Part shown: positions 9,264-16,904 of the stretch, piece by piece
How the letters are laid out: the number at the start of each line of letters is the position of its first letter
How positions within the stretch are numbered: the stretch's first letter is position 1
Made by a program: the position numbers and the translations under genes
Notes under the pieces: generated by a model
Told to the model about the DNA's origin: nothing
Database searches by the model: none
The model's input: only the letters and a program-made list of their open reading frames with translations
Source: Hyphomicrobiaceae bacterium
GTDB taxonomy: Bacteria; Pseudomonadota; Alphaproteobacteria; Rhizobiales; Hyphomicrobiaceae
DNA length: 64,000 bases
Direction: 5' to 3'
NCBI GenBank assembly: GCA_021775735.1
Contig: JAJFHG010000075.1
Coordinates: 1-64,000 of the forward strand

Positions 9264-10640
9264 CTAGTCCACATCACCGTGGCTCGGCACGGGCACGCGC
9301 ACCGATAGCTTCAGGCCTGTTGGCCTCTCATTGCTCAAATTGAGTTCAGCCCCATACGCCTCCAGCGCTTTGATCGCGATGGCAAGTCCAAGACCGGCTC
9401 CCGTCTTCTGCTCATCAAGGCGGTGCCCACGCTGCAATATTTCAGAAATCCTTTTGTCCGGCACGCCTGGTCCGTCATCGACAACATCGATGACGACTGT
9501 CTCACCGGACCGCGCGCACCGTATCCACACCTCATGCTTCGCCCACTTGCGGGCATTGTCGAGAATATTGCCAAACACCTCAAAGAAATCTTGGGCATCA
9601 ATAGGAACGATCATGTCTTTATCAATATCAAGTTGCCAGTCGAGCTCATCACCTCCAGGCTGTGTACGCATCGCCTTAACAATTTTGGCGACGCTTTCTT
9701 TGACGTTCGTACGCCCAACAGACCCACCACTTTGCCCACGCAGACGCACTACTGCCAGGTGTCGCTCAACACGAAGGCGCATTTGTTCGACTTGCGTTTC
9801 AATTTCTTGGGCAGCTTCAACTTCATTGCACTCGGCCAAACGCCGTCCTTCAGCTTGCAAGACAGCCAGCGGTGTTTTCAATCCGTGCGCCAAGTCTGCG
9901 GCGCTGTCACGCGCGCGGGCCACCGCTTGGTCATTCGCGACCATCAACGCATTGACCTCGCCAACCAGGCTTTGCACCTCTCTTGGATAGGCCCCATCAA
10001 GACGGGTTGCCGTGCCCGTTCTGACATCATTGATGCGCTGGCGTATTTCGCCAAGCGGGCGTAGTCCAAAAAAGATTTGCAATCCCGAGGCTGCCAGCAA
10101 TGCGATACCAAGCAGCCCCAGTGCACGCACAAGGTCCCAAGTAAACGCTGTGCGCGCGGTTGTAATTTCTTTTTTGTTAAGCGCCGCGGTTAATCGAAAG
10201 GCTTGATCACCACTCGGCTGCTCCAAAAAGATTGTTTGAGCGCGTGCAATCAGCTGTTCATGGTCTGGACCCTCGACCTCATAAGCTTGAGGTGTATGCA
10301 CAGTCGGGTCGAGCTTTGGCAGACTAAGCGTTTGGTCCCACAAAGATCGCGATCTCAAGACGACGCTTTTTTCATCCTCAATCTGCCAATAAAGACCGGA
10401 AAGGGGCCGTTCAAATCGCGGGTCAGCCAAGCGCACTCTTAAAGTTGGGCCGGTACGTTCACCGACTTCAAGTCCTGCGGCCAACTGCTTGATATAGACA
10501 ACAAGTTCTTGGTCTACGCGACGCGTGACGTGGCGCTCAAACAAAAACAACAGAAAAAAACCGGACAACGTGAGCGCTGCAATGATCGACAGGGCTGCTG
10601 CAAGTGATAGGCGAAGATTGAGCGAAGATCGGTAGCTCAT
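9264..10640 (-). CDS. Sensor histidine kinase, PhoQ/FeuQ-like
   Basis: Inner-membrane sensor kinase of 458 residues. A first membrane helix (13-34) is followed by a periplasmic sensor region of about 135 residues, a second helix (about 170-192) and a HAMP-like linker. The HisKA box DLAHGLKTP carries phospho-acceptor His252. The ATPase domain shows N-box DNARKWA, DDGPGVP and GAGLGLAI. The gene overlaps the upstream response regulator by four bases (ATGA), so the two form a cognate pair. The H-box wording (AHGLKTPL) and domain order resemble the PhoQ/FeuQ branch. The signal is unknown; a PepSY protein gene just upstream suggests envelope or cation sensing, which is inference. Confidence 0.93.
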   Translation of the reverse strand: MSYRSSLNLRLSLAAALSIIAALTLSGFFLLFLFERHVTRRVDQELVVYIKQLAAGLEVGERTGPTLRVRLADPRFERPLSGLYWQIEDEKSVVLRSRSLWDQTLSLPKLDPTVHTPQAYEVEGPDHEQLIARAQTIFLEQPSGDQAFRLTAALNKKEITTARTAFTWDLVRALGLLGIALLAASGLQIFFGLRPLGEIRQRINDVRTGTATRLDGAYPREVQSLVGEVNALMVANDQAVARARDSAADLAHGLKTPLAVLQAEGRRLAECNEVEAAQEIETQVEQMRLRVERHLAVVRLRGQSGGSVGRTNVKESVAKIVKAMRTQPGGDELDWQLDIDKDMIVPIDAQDFFEVFGNILDNARKWAKHEVWIRCARSGETVVIDVVDDGPGVPDKRISEILQRGHRLDEQKTGAGLGLAIAIKALEAYGAELNLSNERPTGLKLSVRVPVPSHGDVD

Positions 10641-11314
10641 GTTTTCGCGCCCTCATCGTCATCATTGATGACATAGCCATAGCCACGCCGCGTCTCGATC
10701 AAGGTGACGCCGAGCTTGCGACGCACGCGACCAATCAAAACCTCAAGCGTATTGTTATCGCGATCACAATCTCCACCATAAATGTGCTCAGCCAATTCTT
10801 GTTGCGCGACCACGCGCCCACGATGATGAATCAAAAAGGCGATGGCGCGATATTCCAACGGAGAAAGTGCAATTGGAACACCTGCCACGCTCACTTGCAT
10901 CGTGCGTGGATCATGCACCACGTCACCAATCTCTGTTCGCGAGGTGGCATGTCCTGCAGTTCGGCGTAACACCGCACGTAAGCGGGCCAATAGCTCTTCA
11001 ATTTGAAACGGCTTGGGCAAATAATCGTCCGCCCCTGCATCTATACCTTCAACGCGCTCGCTCCAACTGCCGCGCGCGGTCAAGATGAGTACTGGTGTTG
11101 CAACACCAGCCGTGCGCCATCGCTTAAGAACCGAAATTCCATCTAAACGTGGCAAGCCAAGATCCAAAATGACCGCTGAATAGTCCTCAGTCTCGCCGCG
11201 AAACCAAGCATCTTCACCATCCTCTGAGATGTCCGGCACATAACCTGATGCCGCAAGTGCGCGCGCAATGTCAGCAGCCACTTTTTTTTCATCTTCGACG
11301 ACCAGAATACGCAT
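10637..11314 (-). CDS. OmpR/PhoP-family response regulator
   Basis: DNA-binding response regulator of 225 residues: receiver domain (1-115) with phosphoacceptor Asp51 and the conserved Lys in PKPFQ, then a winged-helix OmpR-type effector domain ending near residue 218. It is translated just before the histidine kinase with a four-base overlap, so the kinase is its partner. The gene order PepSY protein, regulator, kinase on one strand, with an 86-base gap after the PepSY gene, suggests one operon. Resemblance is to the PhoP/FeuP branch. Target genes are unknown, though the neighbouring secreted-protein genes are natural candidates. Confidence 0.94.
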   Translation of the reverse strand: MRILVVEDEKKVAADIARALAASGYVPDISEDGEDAWFRGETEDYSAVILDLGLPRLDGISVLKRWRTAGVATPVLILTARGSWSERVEGIDAGADDYLPKPFQIEELLARLRAVLRRTAGHATSRTEIGDVVHDPRTMQVSVAGVPIALSPLEYRAIAFLIHHRGRVVAQQELAEHIYGGDCDRDNNTLEVLIGRVRRKLGVTLIETRRGYGYVINDDDEGAKT

Positions 11315-11400
11315 CTGGGATTTGTTCCGTTGTTAGATCACATCTTGACTTAAACCATCGGCAATGCCTGTCACGCGCTTCACCTCGTGCGGGCACGCAT

Positions 11401-11958
11401 TCATCTGGGTCGGCGGACAGGCGGTGGTATTGATTGACGGGAGGGTGGGTATTGTCGTGAGTTTGGCAACCGTTCCAACGGGGGAGGTGGGCGCTGCGCG
11501 TTTGGTGGCATCAAATTAGGAGGTAGCGGAACACCATCACCAACTGACTTGTCTTTGAGGTCCAACACCTCAAGAGAACGCCCATCAACAAACACATCAC
11601 GTACGCGTCCGTTTGGGGTCAGAACCCGCAAACCATATACCCATGCGCCGCCATTTTGATGCAAGTCCACATCAAGTATTTCTGCGTTTGAACGCTGTCG
11701 TACCCTTGCAATAACGTCACGCAATGGTCGGATCTCTCCGCGCCGGATGGCACCGCGTGCACGATCTGGCAGTCCATCACCGCGTCGATGTAAACGTCGA
11801 ATAGCACGCCTGCGCATGCGTCGCATTCGGCGCATACGACGTCGGCCTCGCTGCGCTTCAGCAGGATCCACGACACCCCCAACCAACAATGCGGCAAGAC
11901 CTGTCATGAGGACACTGCGGCGACACAAGGCCGAACTTTTAGAGGTTTGCGTGCCCAT
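11401..11958 (-). CDS. Secreted PepSY-domain protein with arginine-rich stretch
   Basis: Periplasmic protein of about 185 residues. A signal peptide with a twin Arg before the hydrophobic core (about 1-35) is followed by a strikingly basic run of Arg and Met. A PepSY-like domain comes next, with ARGAIRRGEIRPLRDV, an acidic/aromatic strand (GGAWVYGLRVL) and DGRSLEVLDLK. The end is Pro-rich. PepSY proteins next to PhoPQ-like systems are common, and some act on the sensor; that role here is inference. Two in-frame ATG codons at 11967 and 11958 share one GAGG; neither spacing is ideal, and I use the second. Confidence 0.8.
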   Translation of the reverse strand: MGTQTSKSSALCRRSVLMTGLAALLVGGVVDPAEAQRGRRRMRRMRRMRRRAIRRLHRRGDGLPDRARGAIRRGEIRPLRDVIARVRQRSNAEILDVDLHQNGGAWVYGLRVLTPNGRVRDVFVDGRSLEVLDLKDKSVGDGVPLPPNLMPPNAQRPPPPLERLPNSRQYPPSRQSIPPPVRRPR

Positions 11959-12091
11959 TTTGGTCATCGCCTCAATATCTCGCGACCAACCTGTCAGTTT
12001 CCTGACACTCACCATCAGGGGCGCGTCAGGACCAGGTCTTTAGGGTGCATTTCGGGACCTCGCCATCGTTCAAGATGAAAGGTAAACGACT

Positions 12092-12355
12092 ATGCCAACA
12101 CTTATGCTAACCCGAGTTATGGCGGTACTGTCAGTTGTTTTTGTGACAAGTGCCTCATCAGCGCCTGCAAACGCCCATCCAGGTCATCATTTGCGCCCCG
12201 CCCATATCGCCGCTCATGTGGTCGGGCGTACGCTCCGCCATCGCCACCACCGTTGGCACCGACGCCATTGCTATCGCCACCGCCACTGGACTGGCGGCAT
12301 TCGGCACCGCCATTGCCACGGTCGCCGACACCGGCATGGTCATCGTCATCACTAA
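12092..12355 (+). CDS. Small secreted His/Arg-rich protein (frame uncertain)
   Basis: 87-residue reading with an N-terminal signal peptide (about 1-28, ending ANA) followed by a tail in which about half the residues are His or Arg. AAAGG lies ten bases before the ATG, and a terminator at 12421-12471 closes the unit. However, from about 12150 the +1 frame is also open to 12371 and encodes a hydrophobic Ala/Ile/Thr-rich segment ending in TGMVIVITNEAHE, with a more C-biased third codon position. The His-rich tail may thus be a shadow of a frame-shifted membrane segment. If real, a His-rich periplasmic protein beside a PhoPQ-like system would suit metal binding. Confidence 0.45.
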   Translation: MPTLMLTRVMAVLSVVFVTSASSAPANAHPGHHLRPAHIAAHVVGRTLRHRHHRWHRRHCYRHRHWTGGIRHRHCHGRRHRHGHRHH

Positions 12356-12420
12356 CGAAGCACACGAATAACAAGCAAAAAGAAACCGACATCGACCCCG
12401 CGCAACTCCCTCGCAACCAG

Positions 12421-12471
12421 AGCCCGACGTCACAACCCCGCTGAAGGCTCCGTTGTGAGGGCTTTTTTTTT
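12421..12471 (+). terminator. Intrinsic terminator after the His-rich ORF
   Basis: AGCCC and TCACAAC pair with GTTGTGA and GGGCT across a 15-base loop, with a four-base bulge on the left arm, then nine T residues. It shows that a plus-strand transcript ends here. Confidence 0.75.
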
Positions 12472-12932
12472 GCAAACGCAGCTGACCACCTGCTCGCAAA
12501 CCCCAAATTCACTACATATTTCAGGAAAAATACGGCGAAATTCTTCGCAAAACAGCATGCTGCAGCCCTTGGGGGTACCTGGAAACGGCTGAGCGATCGC
12601 CGATATCTAGAGACTACTCTTTGATTTTAGGCCCCTGGAGGGCTCCAACTTTTAATGCTGATACAGCGTCTACGACGCGCATAGCTGCCTAAAATCGATC
12701 CAATCGGGCCGCGATTTTGCCGCCATGGCCAACTATTGATCTTGTTGTTTCACAACACAACGGCTGTTATTTGGGCGCAAAATGAAACGCGAGTCAGATT
12801 AATGTCGGTGACTAAAGGGACAGAAGCCTGCCCACGCACTATCCGGTGCACACACCAACCCAGTCAACTTTTGCACAATGATAACGATTGAATGGTTTTT
12901 CGCTCAATAGACGACGTCAGGACACGATCCAA
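12472..12932. other. Intergenic region before the DUF882 gene
   Basis: About 460 bases with no convincing ORF. I see no clear promoter or repeat. It contains an isolated GCGATCGC palindrome near 12593, which is probably chance. Confidence 0.5.
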
Positions 12933-14498
12933 GTGAAACACACCTCACTTCGCCGAACATTGCTCGTCGTCTCATTGCTTGCGCTCATGAGTACGCCTGC
13001 TGTTCTACAGGCCGGTCCGGAAAAAGAACGTACCATTTCATTTTATCACATCCACACCAAGGAAACGATCTCCCTCACCTATAAGAGAAATGGGCGCTAT
13101 ATCCCAAAAGCGATGAAAAGCATCAATTGGTTTATGCGTGACTGGCGACAAAACACAGAAATCAAAATAGATCCGCGCGCTATCGACATCTTGTGGGAAA
13201 TGCACACAGAGCTTGGCTCTCAGGAACCCATCCACATTATCTGCGGCTACCGCTCTCGCAAAACCAATAACATGCTGCGTAGAACCAGGGGCGGTCAGGC
13301 CAGCAACAGTTTGCACATCTCAGGCAAGGCCATTGATGCGCACTTTCCCGATGTGCCGGTACGTTACGTGCGCTACGCTGGCCTTATTCGTCAGCGCGGC
13401 GGTGTTGGATACTACCCAACATCAGCGTTGCCGTTCGTGCATGTGGATACGGGCCGCGTTCGCCATTGGCCACGCATGAAACGCGATGAGTTGGCGTTGT
13501 TATTTTCTAACGGCCGCTCGAAGCACGTGCCACGCGGCGGACGGCGCATCCGACAGAGTGATGTTGCGCGGGCCAAATCTCGGCGACAGAAATTGGCCAC
13601 GCAGGTAGCTGCTTATCATACCTTGCGCGTCACACCCAAAACACCAACTATCCTGGCAGACACTGGCATCATAAAGCCGCCCAAACCTCAGCGCGTCGAC
13701 CGGCCCGCTAAAACACAACCAACACGTGTTGCGCTTGCGACACCGCCGTCGATACCGAAAGCGGACCGAAAGCCTATGTCGATTGCTACCCCATCTCAGC
13801 CCCCTCCAAGCTCACCGTGGAACGTGGAAGTTGCGCCAAATTTACGCGTCGCGTTGGCCACGCCAAAGCCTACCGACCGCCCACAAACAGCACTAACCTT
13901 TCAACCACGCCCCTCTGAAACTGATCGCGCACGGCTTAATCGTTTAATCGCACAGACAACGTTTATGCCGCTCGTTGAGCCACCTCAATTATTGCGCGCA
14001 ACTGAACCACAATCAAATGGACCAGAAAACACAGATCCACAGTCGGCAAACAGTCAGGCTTTAGATCCCTCGTCACAAGACAAACCTAAATTGATCGCGC
14101 CACCAACCCGCGTGACACGCGGACGCGACAGATTTGACTATGCTCCCGGCATAGTCGCTGTTCTGGATGATCGCGCATGGACCGCAGGACCGGAATACGA
14201 TGACGACCATCCCGATGAGCTGGCGTACCGCCCGTTCCCAATTGAACCGCTGATGACGGCAAGCCTCGACAATCCAACCCTGTCGAGGATGTCAAAGCCG
14301 GACAATGGAAAGACGCTTGAATTGCTTGGTCAAGCCGGCACCATTCCGCGTATGCGACTAAGACCGCCGCAGCAGGTGGCACAACTCATGTGGCGGCAAG
14401 AATTTTCAGGGGCGGCGGTACAGATTCATAGCAATTATGCAGCAGACAACGAGAGTTCTGATCTCAACGCACGGCGCATTTCGACGTCACGACAATAA
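12933..14498 (+). CDS. DUF882 (YcbK-like) M15-fold peptidase with long Pro-rich tail
   Basis: Exported protein of about 521 residues. After a signal peptide (1-27) comes a DUF882/peptidase M15 domain (about 30-205). It carries the expected zinc ligands: His in SLHISGKAID, the Asp six residues later, and the His in FVHVD. This points to a peptidoglycan-hydrolase-like metallopeptidase. The remaining 300 or so residues are Pro/Thr/Gln-rich and low in complexity, with no domain I recognise. The GTG at 12933 is preferred: an AGGA lies upstream and it begins at the signal peptide; a TTG at 12888 would add 15 residues. It is monocistronic. Confidence 0.87.
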   Translation: MKHTSLRRTLLVVSLLALMSTPAVLQAGPEKERTISFYHIHTKETISLTYKRNGRYIPKAMKSINWFMRDWRQNTEIKIDPRAIDILWEMHTELGSQEPIHIICGYRSRKTNNMLRRTRGGQASNSLHISGKAIDAHFPDVPVRYVRYAGLIRQRGGVGYYPTSALPFVHVDTGRVRHWPRMKRDELALLFSNGRSKHVPRGGRRIRQSDVARAKSRRQKLATQVAAYHTLRVTPKTPTILADTGIIKPPKPQRVDRPAKTQPTRVALATPPSIPKADRKPMSIATPSQPPPSSPWNVEVAPNLRVALATPKPTDRPQTALTFQPRPSETDRARLNRLIAQTTFMPLVEPPQLLRATEPQSNGPENTDPQSANSQALDPSSQDKPKLIAPPTRVTRGRDRFDYAPGIVAVLDDRAWTAGPEYDDDHPDELAYRPFPIEPLMTASLDNPTLSRMSKPDNGKTLELLGQAGTIPRMRLRPPQQVAQLMWRQEFSGAAVQIHSNYAADNESSDLNARRISTSRQ

Positions 14499-14543
14499 TG
14501 CAGCAGGCAGCGATGCCTGAACGCCAACTCACCGGCGGCGCGA

Positions 14544-15524
14544 TCACGCTTTGACAGACTTTTTACGTTTTTTTGTACGCGCGCTGGCACCGCCGGAAAC
14601 CACGGCGGATTTTGCCATTGGCAACGGACCCGCAGTCCACGCCTGGCTTACCAAGCGTCCAAGTTCCTTGAAGTCACTGACACGGGGACTTGTCTTACGC
14701 CACACAAGACCAATGTTACGGAACGGTTCAGGCTCTGCAAATTTCGCCAACGCGAGGTCTCGTCCACGCGTTTCGACACCAAGACACAGCTCCGGCAGTA
14801 ACGTGATGCCAAGATTTGCCGACACCATTTCAACAATTGTCGACAAACTCGAAGCACCAAACGTGTTGAACTGATCAACATGCTGCAAATTGCAGTAAGT
14901 TAGGGCCTGGTCACGCAGGCAATGGCCTTCTTCAAGCAATAACAAACGTTCGCCCTCAACATAGTCCGCTGTTGCGCGCACCCGACCCGACAACTTTTTG
15001 TCCTGAGGCATTGCTAGAACAAACCGGTCTTTAAACAGATCCATCTCGACCAGGTCAGGATGCTTAATGGGCAGCGCAAGCAAAACGACATCCAACTTGC
15101 CCTCAATCAGTTCGTCCGTCAGAACTCCTGTTTGCGTTTCACGAACGTGCAATTCCAATTCAGGATATGCATCTCTTAACAAGGGCAACAATGGCGGTAA
15201 CATGTAAGGCGCGACTGAGGGAATAACACCCAAGCGCAAGGTTCCGGCAAGAACACTGCTTGCGTGATGTGCGAACGTGATGAGATCACGGACATCTCCG
15301 AGAACACGTGCAGCACGATCTGAAATCTCACGACCCTTTGTCGTCAACTGCACGCCAGACCGCGTACGCTCTACCAACATCAGGCCAAGTGACTCTTCCA
15401 ATTCATGAATCTGCATAGAAAGTGCCGGCTGCGTTACTGCACACGCCTCTGCTGCACGCCCAAAATGTAGCTCTCGCGCCAGCGCATCAAAATACTTCAG
15501 CTGTTTAAACGTGATATGAGCCAT
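14544..15524 (-). CDS. oxyR: Hydrogen-peroxide sensor, LysR family OxyR
   Basis: LysR-type regulator of 326 residues: winged helix-turn-helix (1-60), linker helix, and substrate-binding-like domain. The peroxide-sensing signature GHCLRDQA is present, with Cys202 and Cys211 nine residues apart, matching Cys199 and Cys208 of Escherichia coli OxyR. These form a disulfide on oxidation in the characterised protein. A basic C-terminal tail (KKRKK) is extra. No catalase or peroxiredoxin gene is nearby. A palindrome at 15539-15553, just before the start codon, fits a LysR-type T-N11-A site and may be the autoregulatory operator. Confidence 0.93.
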   Translation of the reverse strand: MAHITFKQLKYFDALARELHFGRAAEACAVTQPALSMQIHELEESLGLMLVERTRSGVQLTTKGREISDRAARVLGDVRDLITFAHHASSVLAGTLRLGVIPSVAPYMLPPLLPLLRDAYPELELHVRETQTGVLTDELIEGKLDVVLLALPIKHPDLVEMDLFKDRFVLAMPQDKKLSGRVRATADYVEGERLLLLEEGHCLRDQALTYCNLQHVDQFNTFGASSLSTIVEMVSANLGITLLPELCLGVETRGRDLALAKFAEPEPFRNIGLVWRKTSPRVSDFKELGRLVSQAWTAGPLPMAKSAVVSGGASARTKKRKKSVKA

Positions 15525-15538
15525 ATGAGCAGGGATCC

Positions 15539-15553
15539 ATCAGATTGTCTGAT
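15539..15553. promoter_or_regulatory. Candidate OxyR/LysR operator
   Basis: Perfect palindrome ATCAGA-TTG-TCTGAT containing T-N11-A, 14 bases upstream of the oxyR start. The position suits autoregulation by OxyR and control of a divergent transcript. Confidence 0.5.
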
Positions 15554-15678
15554 TTGCAGCGCAAAAAAATACGATTGGAGCTTATTATCAAACTCTCCTA
15601 CAACTGCCGTCAATGCTGTTCCTGTGTTAGCCCATCACAATGCGTTGACTAAGAACGTTGATGAGCCACGTTTGCAGG

Positions 15679-15792
15679 AGTTGTGGGCGTGCGTTGCACG
15701 CCAGATCAGAGCACAACTGCTTCGACCTCTACTAGGTTCAAGGCAGTCGGGAGAGCCCCTGGCCAAACGCCGATTTGGTCGGGGGCTTTTTT
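15679..15792 (+). ncRNA. Candidate small RNA divergent from oxyR
   Basis: Predicted RNA of about 114 nucleotides with no ORF. A nested 5' hairpin (AGTTGTG 15679-15685 with CACAACT 15712-15718, enclosing GGCGTGC/GCACGCC around a three-base loop) is followed by a single-stranded stretch and a strong 3' terminator. A TTGACT box at 15645-15650 is correctly placed for a start near 15679, though the -10 (ACGTTT) is poor. Size and divergent position recall OxyS of enterobacteria; there is no sequence similarity I can point to. Expression is unproven. Confidence 0.5.
15754..15792 (+). terminator. Strong intrinsic terminator with no upstream protein gene
   Basis: Fourteen-base stem (AGCCCCTGGCCAAA with TTTGGTCGGGGGCT, G-T pairs allowed), six-base loop, six T residues. 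The nearest plus-strand protein gene upstream ends at 14498, so it ends an independent transcript. Confidence 0.85.
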
Positions 15793-15990
15793 GTATTGAG
15801 GCTAAACCTCAGAACAGCGTCGTAAGGCGAGGGCTGCACGCGCCGTTGTAAGACTCAGTTTCTGCAGCCTGAAACCGCATCCAACATCTCGCTGACGCGA
15901 GTGAATTTATCAAAAATGAAGCTTGGCGCTTCTACATTGGGTCAAATGCAAATTTCATCGGTAGCCAGCACTCCCGTCAGTTCAACAGCC

Positions 15991-16022
15991 AAAAGCCGAC
16001 ATGGCGGAAACCACATCGGCTT
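15991..16022 (-). terminator. Intrinsic terminator after gapR
   Basis: Read on the minus strand: AAGCCGA and TCGGCTT form a seven-base stem with further inner pairing, followed by TTTT. It lies about 42 bases past the stop of the DUF2312 gene. Confidence 0.7.
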
Positions 16023-16063
16023 GGTTCGTGTCGCTATCACGAGTGAAAACCCGTCTTGCCGTA

Positions 16064-16357
16064 TTACTCCGCTGCAACGAGCGTTCCGGCAGATGCCGTT
16101 TCAGAGTCTTCGTCGAGCATGCCCAGCGCATGCATATAGACAGCCAGCATGTCTTCTTCTTCCTGACGTTCAGACGCACTCTTCTTGCGCAAACGCACAA
16201 TCTGGCGCAGCGCTTTGACGTCAAAGCCAACCGCTTTGGCTTCAGCAAACTTATCGCGAATATCATCCGCAAGCGCTTTTTTTTCTTCTTCGAGCCGCTC
16301 GATTTGTTCGACGAATTGGCGCAGATGCTTTTGCGCGGAAACTTGCAGCGTGGACAT
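16064..16357 (-). CDS. gapR: GapR-type nucleoid-associated protein (DUF2312)
   Basis: 97-residue DUF2312 protein. In Caulobacter the family member GapR is a nucleoid protein that clamps overtwisted DNA ahead of replication forks. The conserved core is visible: coiled-coil IERLEEEKKALADDI, then KAVGFDVKALRQIVRLRKK and RQEEEDMLAVYMHALG. A C-terminal extension of about 17 residues (acidic, then TASAGTLVAAE) goes beyond the usual end. The ATG at 16357 follows GGGGGTGG. It is a single gene with its own terminator. Function is by homology; the extension is of unknown use. Confidence 0.9.
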   Translation of the reverse strand: MSTLQVSAQKHLRQFVEQIERLEEEKKALADDIRDKFAEAKAVGFDVKALRQIVRLRKKSASERQEEEDMLAVYMHALGMLDEDSETASAGTLVAAE

Positions 16358-16580
16358 AACCACCCCCATAGGATGAAAAAAGTACGGCCCAAAAAGTAAG
16401 CCTTGGGAAGACGTTTATGACCTGCGGATACGCGCAAAAACAGCGCAAGCACGTGGCGTCTCGGAATCAAAAATTAGACCCTGGAAAGAGCCGCATCAAG
16501 GTCGACAAAAGGCTCATCCAGAGGTATTTGGGACACGGCGCATCCGCCATACGCCCGTTGCGGTGCGTTAGGGCCGGGAC

Positions 16581-16889
16581 CTAGTGATCCTTCGGCTTAT
16601 TCACTTCAAAATCTGCTAACTGTTCTGGTGTCGCTTCGCGGTGATACTTAGCCTGCCAGTCCGCATAGGGCATACCATAGACGATTTCGCGGGCCGCCTC
16701 TTTTGTCAGTGTATGACCTTGTTCGTTTGCTGCCTCTTGATACCAACGCGCCAGACAGTTGCGGCAAAAGCCAGCCAAATTCATCATATCGATGTTTTGA
16801 GCATCTGTGCGCTCGCGCAAATGCGCAACAAGACGGCGATAGGCGGCGGCTTCCAATTGAATGCGCTCATCATCAGTAAACGTGCTCAT
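16581..16889 (-). CDS. DUF1244 family protein
   Basis: Small conserved proteobacterial protein of 102 residues with the DUF1244 core: FCRNCLARWY near residues 41-50, containing a CxxC pair, and GMPYADWQAKY near 72-82. The biochemical function is unknown; the CxxC suggests metal or redox chemistry, but no more can be said. AAGGA stands nine bases before the ATG. It follows the N-formylglutamate amidohydrolase gene by 15 bases on the same strand, so the two are likely co-transcribed. Confidence 0.9.
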   Translation of the reverse strand: MSTFTDDERIQLEAAAYRRLVAHLRERTDAQNIDMMNLAGFCRNCLARWYQEAANEQGHTLTKEAAREIVYGMPYADWQAKYHREATPEQLADFEVNKPKDH

Positions 16890-16904
16890 GGCATCAGTCC
16901 TTTT

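Noticed and set aside
9331-10064. Long plus-strand open frames antisense to the histidine kinase
   Set aside because: Shadows of a gene with complete kinase motifs; compositions rich in Arg, Ser and Cys, as expected from antisense reading.
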